Shown: positions 1 through 6,178 of the stretch, in pieces | Layout: the number at the start of each line of letters is the position of its first letter | Numbering within the stretch: position 1 is the first letter of the stretch | Assembly: GCA_038231495.1 (NCBI GenBank) | Contig: JBBRLG010000452.1 | Location: forward strand, 1 to 6,203 | DNA: 6,203 bases | DNA from: JBBRLG01 sp038231495 | GTDB taxonomy: Bacteria; Planctomycetota; Planctomycetia; Gemmatales; Gemmataceae | Direction: 5' to 3' | Notes under the pieces: model-generated | Told to the model about the DNA's origin: nothing | Databases searched by the model: none | The model's input: only the letters and a program-made list of their open reading frames with translations | Program-made: the position numbers and the translations under genes

Positions 1-260
1 GGCCCGCGCACCGTATCCGGCCCCCGCCGCACCAACAGACCGGCGTCATTGCAGCAAACGTAGCCACTGCCCCGCTGAAACAAGTAGACAGTTAGCAAAT
101 GGGCGATCAAATTGCAGATCGCGCCGTGGACTTCGCTGGGGGGGGGCATTTCGACGATTTCTCCTTCGTCTAGTTCCAGGAACTTGGCCTCATTCTCCGG
201 GCGGTGCGCCCACTCGTAGAACTCCTCGGCGGTGATCAACTTCGTTTCGACGGTTGCCAT
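1..260 (-). CDS. Uma2-family (DUF820) PD-(D/E)XK nuclease-like protein, C-terminus beyond the window
   Basis: Eighty-six codons are visible from the ATG at 260, and the frame stays open to the left edge. The start is supported by AAGGAG at 273-268 with a 7-nt spacer. The N-terminus has the Uma2 layout: a TAEEFYEW helix (residues 10-17), FLELDEGEIVEMPPPSEVHG (27-46), which matches the family's 'G.+.EM.PPS..H' signature, a helix, and NDAGLLVRRGPDTVRG (71-86). The next codon begins CC, so it is Pro. In relatives this RGP is followed by an Asp of the nuclease-fold core, just outside the window. Uma2 proteins belong to the PD-(D/E)XK superfamily and occur in many copies in cyanobacteria and planctomycetes; their cellular role is mostly unknown. 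The gene lies 33 nt after sucC on the same strand, so co-transcription is likely. Codons 39-41 form an unbroken run of nine C. The family call is firm; actual nuclease activity is inference. Confidence 0.88.
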   Translation of the reverse strand, partial: MATVETKLITAEEFYEWAHRPENEAKFLELDEGEIVEMPPPSEVHGAICNLIAHLLTVYLFQRGSGYVCCNDAGLLVRRGPDTVRG

Positions 261-267
261 GTCGTTA

Positions 268-273
268 CTCCTT
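268..273 (-). promoter_or_regulatory. Ribosome binding site of the Uma2-family gene
   Basis: AAGGAG on the minus strand, 7 nt before the ATG at 260. It overlaps the start of the short repeat at 271-294, so the repeat contributes to the translation signal of this gene. Confidence 0.7.
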
Positions 274-293
274 GCAAAGCCACAAGCGGCAAA

Positions 294-294
<1 letters not shown>
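271..294. repeat. Copy 1 of a short palindromic repeat (half-length copy)
   Basis: This 24-nt stretch matches 3155-3178 at 22 of 24 positions. The differences are C for T at the first base and A for G at the twelfth. It carries the right half of the 32-nt dyad seen at 3143-3174 but lacks the left arm. It fills most of the 33-nt gap between sucC and the Uma2 gene. Its last base is the first base, in window orientation, of the sucC stop codon (294-296), and its first bases overlap the Uma2 ribosome binding site. Confidence 0.7.
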
Positions 295-1484
<1,190 letters not shown>

Positions 1485-1492
1485 GCACATAT

Positions 1493-1496
1493 CCTC
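1493..1496 (-). promoter_or_regulatory. Ribosome binding site deciding the sucC start
   Basis: GAGG on the minus strand sits 8 nt upstream of the ATG at 1484 but only 2 nt from the in-frame ATG at 1490. It therefore supports the shorter protein that begins MKIHEY. Confidence 0.75.
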
Positions 1497-1507
1497 AAGG
1501 AGGGAGA

Positions 1508-1522
1508 ACCGGCCGGGCCGGT
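1508..1522. promoter_or_regulatory. Perfect palindrome in the sucC leader, possible operator
   Basis: ACCGGCC, one central G, then GGCCGGT gives seven-base arms with perfect symmetry. It lies 23 nt upstream of the sucC ATG, just outside the ribosome binding site and downstream of the proposed promoter, where a repressor or a small leader hairpin could act. In such GC-rich DNA a palindrome of this length can occur by chance. Confidence 0.3.
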
Positions 1523-1581
1523 GCCGCGGTCATTGCCGGGGCACTCGACGCAACGCGCAAGGTCGCCGCCGCGCTTTTGCT

Positions 1582-1610
1582 GTTATAGGCCGACGTTGCG
1601 GCCCTGGCAG
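1582..1610 (-). promoter_or_regulatory. Candidate sigma-70-type promoter for sucC
   Basis: On the minus strand, CTGCCA (1610-1605, 4 of 6 to the -35 consensus) and TATAAC (1587-1582, 5 of 6 to the -10 consensus) are separated by 17 nt. Transcription would start near 1575, giving a leader of about 90 nt before the ATG at 1484 that includes the palindrome at 1508-1522. The TATAAC is one of few AT-rich hexamers in this region. This is inferred from consensus only. Confidence 0.4.
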
Positions 1611-1936
1611 GAGATGCCGCCGCCGTTTCGCGAACGCCGTCCGCCCAGCCTGCCGCGCCGGCACCGTTTGCCGGACAACGGTAGTCTCGCAGGCTTGTCG
1701 CTTCCCCTGCCCCTTGGCCAACTCCCGCCTGCGGCAGCATCGACGCGATAGGGCCGCACGCCCAGTTTGTGCGCCTGCCGGGGTCCTTTTTTTCATGGGG
1801 GGATGGGTTTTCGCTGAGGGGCTGGCCGATGAAGGAGTGTCAAGACGCGGCCAAGGAGTGGCCGGTTCGGTCCACGGACGGAGGGCGAGGAATGCGGACG
1901 GCAAGCGCTTTGTCTGCGGAATCGAGGCCGGCAGCC

Positions 1937-2254
1937 ATGACCCACCTGGTTTTGCAGTGTTGTCCGACGGCGCGCGAAGACGGTTGCGGCATTTGCGGCC
2001 GGCCGACCACCACCCCCGCCGGCACACAGCTGTGCGTGGCCGACAGTTCCGACCCCGTGTGCAAGGACTGTGGCCGCAAGCACGCCCCGTCGTTGGCCGC
2101 CCTGGTCTACCTGGCCGGCGAGGCCGAACGGGTGGCACGCATCGGCCGGCACACCGTCTTCCCACCGCTCACCGCCCTTCTCGACCTGGCCCGCGCCGCC
2201 GAAACCTATCAGCAGTCCGCCACCAATTCGGGCAAGCCGTTCGTCAGCCGGTAA
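1937..2254 (+). CDS. Small CxxC...CxxC protein, unrecognised (putative zinc-binding)
   Basis: The 105-residue product is not one I recognise. Two Cys pairs, C17-G-I-C20 and C42-K-D-C45, are about 21 residues apart, the spacing of a zinc ribbon or treble clef, with extra Cys at 8, 9 and 33. The CxxC-G repeat (CGICGRP and CKDCGRK) also fits a rubredoxin-like metal knuckle. Residues 53-93 look helical (LAALVYLAGEAERVARIG, then LTALLDLARAAETYQQS). I see no signal peptide or membrane segment. Codons become strongly G/C-ending from this ATG on. GAGG at 1924-1927 precedes it by 9 nt. Alternative in-frame starts are 1892 (GGAGGG, 6-nt spacer; 120 residues) and 1829 (GAGGGG, 7-nt spacer; 141 residues). 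larB follows 130 nt downstream on the same strand, but any functional link is unsupported. It is likely a real gene; metal binding is inferred and function unknown. Confidence 0.68.
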   Translation: MTHLVLQCCPTAREDGCGICGRPTTTPAGTQLCVADSSDPVCKDCGRKHAPSLAALVYLAGEAERVARIGRHTVFPPLTALLDLARAAETYQQSATNSGKPFVSR

Positions 2255-2278
2255 TCGTTTTCGGCGGACCTTCTGCCG

Positions 2279-2308
2279 TTCCGCAGTGCGTGGTAGCGCG
2301 GCTATGCT
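2279..2308 (+). promoter_or_regulatory. Weak candidate promoter for larB
   Basis: TTCCGC (2279-2284) and TATGCT (2303-2308) are separated by 18 nt, a poor to moderate match to the housekeeping consensus. A transcript from here would have a leader of roughly 70 nt that includes the palindrome at 2335-2344. Read-through from the upstream small gene is the alternative. Confidence 0.22.
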
Positions 2309-2334
2309 AAGGGGGTAGGTGCCGCTCGGCTCGC

Positions 2335-2344
2335 GGTAGCTACC
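2335..2344. promoter_or_regulatory. Perfect 10-nt palindrome upstream of larB
   Basis: GGTAGCTACC reads the same on both strands, and a related half-site GGTAG lies at 2314-2318, 21 nt earlier (two helical turns). It sits 40 nt before the larB ATG and could be an operator. No known regulator is identified by this motif. Confidence 0.25.
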
Positions 2345-2372
2345 AACTTGACGCAAAGACCCACGCCGCGGC

Positions 2373-2376
2373 GGAG
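2373..2376 (+). promoter_or_regulatory. Ribosome binding site of larB
   Basis: GGAG lies 8 nt before the ATG at 2385, which supports that start. Confidence 0.65.
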
Positions 2377-2384
2377 AACCGTCC

Positions 2385-3140
2385 ATGAACTCCGATGAAC
2401 TTCGATCCGTTTTGGAGGAGGTACGGGCGGGCCGGTTGACGCCGGACGCCGCCGCGGCCCAGCTACAAGCGCCCGCGGTCGGCGACCTCGGCTACGCCCA
2501 GGTCGATCTGCAGCGGCGCGAACGCTGTGGCTTTCCGGAAGTGATCTTCTGCGAGGGCAAAACGGCGGAATGGGTCGAGGGCGTCGCCCGCCGGCTCGCC
2601 GAGGCCGGGCAGGACTGCCTTGCCACGCGCGTCAGCGCCGACCAGGCCGCCCACCTGGCGCGGGTTTTTCCCCACGCGGAGCAGGACCGCGTCGGCCGTA
2701 CCTTCTGGCTGCCGGTGCCCGGCACGCGTCCCAAAATCGGCACGGTTGTCGTGTTGACCGCGGGGACCAGCGATTTGCCCGTCGCCCAGGAGGCGGTGGT
2801 AACGGCCCAGGCACTGGGCTGCAACGTGAAGCTGTTGGCCGACGTGGGCGTGGCCGGGATTCATCGCCTGTTACGGCACCGCGACCAGTTCACGGGGGCC
2901 GACGCGATCGTGGTCGTCGCCGGCATGGACGGGGCGTTGCCGAGCGTGGTCGGCGGGCTGGTGGATTGCCCGGTGATCGCGGTGCCGACGAGCATCGGCT
3001 ACGGGGCCGCGTTTCACGGCGTGGCGCCGCTGTTGACGATGCTTAACGCCTGCTCGGCGAACGTCGTCGTGGTGAACATCGATAGCGGGTTCAAGGGGGG
3101 GTACGTCGCGGCGCTGATCGCGCGCCGGCGACACGGTTAA
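2385..3140 (+). CDS. larB: Nickel-pincer cofactor biosynthesis protein LarB (P2CMN synthase)
   Basis: The 251-residue product has the usual LarB length. LarB carboxylates the pyridinium ring of nicotinic acid adenine dinucleotide and cleaves its phosphoanhydride to give pyridinium-3,5-biscarboxylic acid mononucleotide, the first step toward the nickel-pincer cofactor of lactate racemase (LarA) and relatives. Residues 1-28 form the helical N-terminus (LRSVLEEVRAGRLTPDAAAAQL). RCGFPEVIFCEGKT (47-60) is the family's substrate-binding signature. The PurE-like domain has TAGTSDLPVAQEA (125-137), DVGVAGIHR (153-161), AGMDGALPSVVGGLVDCPVIAVPTSIGYG (179-207) and MLNACSANVVVVNIDSGF (219-236). Cys223 in NAC lines up with the cysteine described as attacking the pyridinium ring in the Lactobacillus enzyme. 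The end reads GFKGG where the family usually has GFGAG or GFGAA. No larA, larC or larE is visible in the window. Confidence 0.95.
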   Translation: MNSDELRSVLEEVRAGRLTPDAAAAQLQAPAVGDLGYAQVDLQRRERCGFPEVIFCEGKTAEWVEGVARRLAEAGQDCLATRVSADQAAHLARVFPHAEQDRVGRTFWLPVPGTRPKIGTVVVLTAGTSDLPVAQEAVVTAQALGCNVKLLADVGVAGIHRLLRHRDQFTGADAIVVVAGMDGALPSVVGGLVDCPVIAVPTSIGYGAAFHGVAPLLTMLNACSANVVVVNIDSGFKGGYVAALIARRRHG

Positions 3141-3142
3141 AC

Positions 3143-3174
3143 GCCGCTTGCGTCTTTGCAAAGCCGCAAGCGGC
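3143..3174. repeat. Copy 2 of the palindromic repeat; 32-nt dyad, possible bidirectional terminator
   Basis: GCCGCTTGCG (3143-3152) pairs perfectly with CGCAAGCGGC (3165-3174). Between them CTTTGCAAAG (3154-3163) is itself a perfect palindrome, and the only mismatch is T3153 against C3164. The dyad fills most of the 46-nt gap between the convergent larB and response-regulator genes, starting 2 nt after the larB stop. Neither side has a U-run, so it is not a textbook intrinsic terminator. Its position and symmetry fit a bidirectional transcript end or a REP-type repeat. Its right half recurs at 271-294. Confidence 0.75.
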
Positions 3175-3186
3175 AAATTAGGCTTG

Positions 3187-4134
3187 TTACCGAGCGGCCC
3201 CGGTCAAAGAGTCCGACGGCTCGTCCAATCCTTTATACACGACGCGGTTTCGGCCCCGATTCTTGGCCTCGTACAGGGCGCGGTCCGCACGGTCCAACAA
3301 TCGGTCCGCGCCAACCGCCACGCGGCCCCTGGTCGTGGTCATGCCCATGCTCGTCGTGACTGTTACCGAACCGGTCGCCAGGTCGAACGGCGTAGCTGCT
3401 AGCGCCTGCCGGACGCGCTCGGCACTGCGCAGCCCCTCCGGGTAATTGCAGCCGGGCAGCACGACCAAAAACTCTTCACCGCCGTAGCGCCCGATCCAAT
3501 CGCACTGGCGCAGCGCCCCGCGCATGCGGTTGGCGGTTTCACACAGGACCGCGTCGCCGGTCTGGTGGCCGTGAGTGTCGTTGATGCGTTTGAAGTGGTC
3601 GAGGTCCGCGAGGATGATGCCGACCGACGTGCCTTCGCGCGCCGCGCGCTGCAGTTCGCGTTCTAGCATCTCGACGATGGCCTGGCGGTTCCAAAGGCCG
3701 GTCAGGAAGTCGCGCGTGGCCTTGATGCGCAGTTCGCGTTGGGCGGCCAGCAGCTGTTCTTGCAAGGCGAGGATACGCCGCCCCGTTTGCAGACGTGCCC
3801 GCAATTCCAGCGGCTTGACCGGCTTGCTGACGTAATCGTCGGCACCGGCCTCCAAGCCCCTTATGACATCCTCCGCCTCCGAGCGGGCCGTGACCAAAAT
3901 GACATAGGTGTAGGGCCGCTCGGTTTGAGTGCGCAACCGGGAACAGATTTCGAGTCCGTCCATGCCGGGCATGACCCAGTCGAGCAGAGCCAGACGCGGC
4001 GCGTGGTCCTCCTGGAGCAGCTCCCAGGCCGCCTTCCCGTTGCTCACTGGTACGACCTCATCGCCCCACTTGCGCACCCACGATTCCAGGAAGCGCAGGG
4101 AGATGATGTCGTCTTCCGCAATCAAAATTCGCAT
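3187..4134 (-). CDS. Response regulator with REC and GGDEF (diguanylate cyclase) domains
   Basis: The 315-residue cytoplasmic protein has a REC domain at about 1-120: acidic pair E7-D8-D9, phospho-acceptor Asp52 in LALLDWVMPGMDG, Thr82 in LVTAR and Lys104 in YVSKPVKPLE. A short coiled-coil-like linker (about 113-140, QTGRRILALQEQLLAAQREL) leads to a GGDEF domain beginning at TRDFLTGLWNR (140-150). The metal-binding Asp177 lies in ILADLDHFKRIND, and the active site is YGGEEF with GGEEF at 218-222. R209-x-x-D212 lies exactly five residues before GGEEF, the standard c-di-GMP inhibitory site. It should make c-di-GMP from two GTP when phosphorylated by a histidine kinase and be restrained by its product. 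No kinase gene is adjacent. The start ATG has only a weak GGGG upstream (about 4142-4145). PleD and WspR are the best known relatives; the output process is unknown. Confidence 0.96.
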   Translation of the reverse strand: MRILIAEDDIISLRFLESWVRKWGDEVVPVSNGKAAWELLQEDHAPRLALLDWVMPGMDGLEICSRLRTQTERPYTYVILVTARSEAEDVIRGLEAGADDYVSKPVKPLELRARLQTGRRILALQEQLLAAQRELRIKATRDFLTGLWNRQAIVEMLERELQRAAREGTSVGIILADLDHFKRINDTHGHQTGDAVLCETANRMRGALRQCDWIGRYGGEEFLVVLPGCNYPEGLRSAERVRQALAATPFDLATGSVTVTTSMGMTTTRGRVAVGADRLLDRADRALYEAKNRGRNRVVYKGLDEPSDSLTGAAR

Positions 4135-4205
4135 GACGGCCCCAAGCCCGTAAGGTCCGTACCATCCTCGACGGACCGCGAGTAGTTGCCTAACTGTACG
4201 TCACG

Positions 4206-4235
4206 ATTGCAGGGTCGAGCCGCCGGCGCGTTCAA
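4206..4235 (-). promoter_or_regulatory. Weak candidate promoter for the response regulator gene
   Basis: On the minus strand TTGAAC (4235-4230, 4 of 6) and TGCAAT (4211-4206, 4 of 6) are 18 nt apart. A start near 4200 would give a leader of about 65 nt. It overlaps the AT-rich tandem repeat at 4231-4249. Consensus matching is the only support. Confidence 0.22.
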
Positions 4236-4249
4236 ATTCTTCAAAATTC
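4231..4249. repeat. AT-rich tandem repeat, TTCAAATTC followed by TTCAAAATTC
   Basis: Two near-identical units of 9 and 10 nt lie head to tail in a divergent spacer that is otherwise GC-rich. Each unit is roughly palindromic (GAATTTGAA on the other strand). The spacing of about one helical turn suits protein binding to one face of DNA. No known binding motif is recognised. Confidence 0.4.
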
Positions 4250-4310
4250 TATCCGCGCCGGGGTCGATAATCGCCGGACGGTTGCGGGCGCTGCCGGAAC
4301 CTGCCACAAT

Positions 4311-4346
4311 CAGGCGAGCCGGTCGCTCATGCTCCAGGCTCGCCTG
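4311..4346. promoter_or_regulatory. Perfect 10-bp inverted repeat in the divergent spacer
   Basis: CAGGCGAGCC (4311-4320) is the exact reverse complement of GGCTCGCCTG (4337-4346), with a 16-nt loop. It lies 47 nt before the peptidase ATG. No T-run follows on either strand, so an intrinsic terminator is unlikely. An operator, or a hairpin at the 5' end of the peptidase transcript, fits better. The function is inferred. Confidence 0.5.
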
Positions 4347-4348
4347 GA

Positions 4349-4384
4349 CTTAACTGATCCATTAAAGATCGTTTTTATCGAGGA
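4349..4384 (+). promoter_or_regulatory. AT-rich leader of the peptidase gene with its ribosome binding site
   Basis: An AT-rich island lies directly before the peptidase. GAGGA at 4380-4384 is 9 nt before the ATG at 4394. TTAACT (4350-4355) and TTTTAT (4373-4378) are 17 nt apart and resemble a promoter, but a transcript from there would begin at or beyond the ribosome binding site. The real promoter may therefore lie further upstream, near or before the inverted repeat. Confidence 0.35.
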
Positions 4385-4393
4385 AAACCTGCG

Positions 4394-6097
4394 ATGACCT
4401 GTCTCCGCCTGTTGGCCCCCGCCCTGCTGGCGCTGGCCGCGTTGTTCCTGTTGCCGCCGTTGGCCGCGCTGGCCGACGCCGACACCACCGACCGCGCCCG
4501 CAAGTTCGCCAAAGACCACGAAACCCGCTTCCGGCCGCTCGACGTGGCCGGCAACCTCGCCTGGTGGACCGCCCAGAATAGCGGCAAGAAAGAAGACTTC
4601 GCCAAGAAGGAGGAAGCCCAGAACAAGATCGACGAGTACCTCGCCGACCCCAAGGCGTTCAAGGAACTCAAGGAGCTGCACGACCGCCGTAAGGACATCG
4701 ACGACAAGTTCATCGCCCGCTCCATCGACGTGCTGTTTTTGCAGTACCTCGAAAAGCAAGTGGACACGGCCCTCCTGAAGAAGATGACCGCGAAGTCGAA
4801 CGTCGTCGAGAAGGCGTTCAACGAATACCGGGCCAAGGTGGACGGCAAGGAGATGACCGAAAACGAGGTGCGCCAGGTTTTGAAGTCGTCGAAAGATTCG
4901 GACCGACGCAAGACGGTCTGGGAGGCGAGCAAGGGCGTCGGCGGCGTACTCGAAGCGGACCTGAAGGACTTGGTCAAGCTCCGCAATGAGGCGGCGAAGA
5001 AGCTCGGCTTCAAGAACTACCATGAGATGCAGCTGGTCCTCAACGAGCAGAACGGCAAGGACCTGATCGACCTGTTCGACGAGTTGGACGAGTTGACGCG
5101 CGAGCCGTTCAAGGCGGCGAAGGCGGACCTCGACGCCCGGCTGGCCAAAATGTACGGCATCAAGGAAACCGACTTGATGCCGTGGCATTACCACGACCCG
5201 TTCTTCCAGGAAACGCCGGCGGTCTTCACCGCCGACCTCGACGCGCCGTTCGCCAAGGCCGACCTGATGGAGATGTGCCGTAAGTTCTACGAGGGCATCG
5301 GCCTGCCGATCGACCGCGTCATCACGGCCAGCGACCTGTACGAAAAGAAGGGCAAAAGCCCGCACGCCTTCTGCACCGACATCGACCGCGAGGGCGACGT
5401 GCGCGTGCTGGCCAACATCAAACCGAACGATTATTGGGCCTCGACGCTGTTGCACGAGTTCGGCCATTCGGTCTACAGCAGCAAGAACATTCCGAAAGAG
5501 CTGCCGTACGTCCTGCGCATGGAAGCGCACATCCTCACGACTGAGGGCGTGGCGATGATGTTCGAGCGGCTGTCGAAGCGTGAAACGTTCCTGACCAAGA
5601 TGGGACTGAAGGTGGACGACCCCAAGGCGTTCGACGAGACGGGGGCGAAAACGCTGCGTTACCGGCTGTTGATCTTCTCGCGCTGGTGCCAGGTGATGTT
5701 GCGGTTCGAGAAGGGCATGTACGAGAACCCGGACCAGGACTTGAACAAGTTGTGGTGGGGCCTGGTGGAGAAGTACCAGATGGTGAAGCCGCCGCCGGGC
5801 CGCAACGCGCCGGACTACGCGAGTAAGATTCACATCGTCAGCACGCCGGTGTACTACCACAACTATATGATGGGCGAATTGTTCGCCTCACAGCTGCATC
5901 ACGCGATCGCGCGCGACGTGTACAAGGGGGCCGACCCGAACACGGTGATTTACGCCGGCAACAAGGAGGTGGGCGATTTCATGAAGAAGAAGGTATTCGA
6001 TCCGGGCAGGACGCTGCCGTGGAACGAGTTGACCAAGTTCGCGACCGGCGACACCCTCAAGGCGAAGGCGTTCGCGGAGGATTTCAAGGGGAAATAA
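4394..6097 (+). CDS. Exported M2-family (angiotensin-converting-enzyme-like) zinc metallopeptidase
   Basis: The 567-residue product starts with a Sec signal peptide: MTCLR, a hydrophobic stretch to about residue 26, and an A25-L-A27 cleavage site before DAD. The mature enzyme should act outside the cytoplasm. The zinc site is H354-E-F-G-H358 with third ligand E384 in LTTEG, 30 residues after H354 (28 in human ACE). Other ACE landmarks follow in order. H324-A325 lies 30 residues before H354, as H353-A354 does before H383 in testis ACE. LPYVLR sits between the zinc ligands. The C-terminal block LWWGLVEKYQ, PPPGRN, KIHI and YYHNY aligns H480 and Y491 with ACE H513 and Y523. M2 enzymes are peptidyl-dipeptidases that remove C-terminal dipeptides. 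Charged helical segments fill residues 30-260. The related gluzincin family M3 (oligoendopeptidase F) is the alternative, but the C-terminal block fits M2 better. The true substrate is unknown. Confidence 0.9.
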   Translation: MTCLRLLAPALLALAALFLLPPLAALADADTTDRARKFAKDHETRFRPLDVAGNLAWWTAQNSGKKEDFAKKEEAQNKIDEYLADPKAFKELKELHDRRKDIDDKFIARSIDVLFLQYLEKQVDTALLKKMTAKSNVVEKAFNEYRAKVDGKEMTENEVRQVLKSSKDSDRRKTVWEASKGVGGVLEADLKDLVKLRNEAAKKLGFKNYHEMQLVLNEQNGKDLIDLFDELDELTREPFKAAKADLDARLAKMYGIKETDLMPWHYHDPFFQETPAVFTADLDAPFAKADLMEMCRKFYEGIGLPIDRVITASDLYEKKGKSPHAFCTDIDREGDVRVLANIKPNDYWASTLLHEFGHSVYSSKNIPKELPYVLRMEAHILTTEGVAMMFERLSKRETFLTKMGLKVDDPKAFDETGAKTLRYRLLIFSRWCQVMLRFEKGMYENPDQDLNKLWWGLVEKYQMVKPPPGRNAPDYASKIHIVSTPVYYHNYMMGELFASQLHHAIARDVYKGADPNTVIYAGNKEVGDFMKKKVFDPGRTLPWNELTKFATGDTLKAKAFAEDFKGK

Positions 6098-6147
6098 AAA
6101 TCACCTCTGGTGCAGGAGCCTTGAGAATGTCGGCCGCTCTTTGGAGT

Positions 6148-6178
6148 GCGGCGGCTCGACGCCGCTTTCTTTCTTTCT
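6148..6178 (+). terminator. Terminator-like hairpin after the peptidase gene, possibly a dispersed repeat
   Basis: GCGGCG (6148-6153) pairs with CGCCGC (6160-6165) around a six-base loop and is followed by a pyrimidine-rich tail made of CTTT units (6165-6177). This is a fair intrinsic terminator for the peptidase, 50 nt after its stop, although the tail is interrupted by C. The flanking TTTGGAGTGCGGCGG resembles a dispersed repeat I recall from planctomycete intergenic DNA; I cannot check that here. Confidence 0.5.

Larger units (their letters stand above)
1485..1936. other. Divergent region between sucC and the small Cys protein, no confident gene
   Basis: About 450 nt lie between the sucC start (minus) and the chosen start of the small Cys protein (plus). 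Open frames on both strands here encode low-complexity Arg/Ala/Pro-rich products with no recognisable motif, and I do not regard them as genes. The stretch holds a candidate sucC promoter (1582-1610), a 15-nt palindrome (1508-1522) and a T7 tract (1787-1793) without a convincing hairpin before it. It also holds two upstream in-frame ATGs for the downstream gene (1829 and 1892), each with a purine-rich Shine-Dalgarno-like sequence. If either is the true start, the non-coding part is correspondingly shorter. Confidence 0.6.

Noticed and set aside
1783..1800. T7 tract (1787-1793) as an intrinsic terminator
   Set aside because: No convincing stem precedes it, and no gene ends just upstream on the plus strand.
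1530..2165. Minus-strand open frames across the sucC upstream region
   Set aside because: They encode low-complexity Arg/Pro/Ala sequence, lack a convincing ribosome binding site and overlap the small Cys protein.
2258..2286. Possible hairpin GCGGA...TCCGC after the small Cys protein as its terminator
   Set aside because: The five-base stem with a loose loop and no T-run is too weak to call.
2348..2353. TTGACG as a -35 box for larB
   Set aside because: No AT-rich -10 hexamer follows at a suitable distance, and the larB ribosome binding site would fall in the promoter.
2570..3046. Plus-strand open frame inside larB
   Set aside because: It is a Gly/Arg-rich shadow in a different frame of a confidently identified gene.
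4310..5860. Minus-strand open frame of 516 codons antisense to the peptidase
   Set aside because: It is long only because the peptidase uses G/C-ending codons. The product is a Val/Leu/Arg/His-rich string with no domain, and the peptidase frame has a complete catalytic set.
6102..6112. Small hairpin CACC-TCT-GGTG just after the peptidase stop
   Set aside because: Only four base pairs and no T-run; the stem at 6148-6165 is a better terminator candidate.
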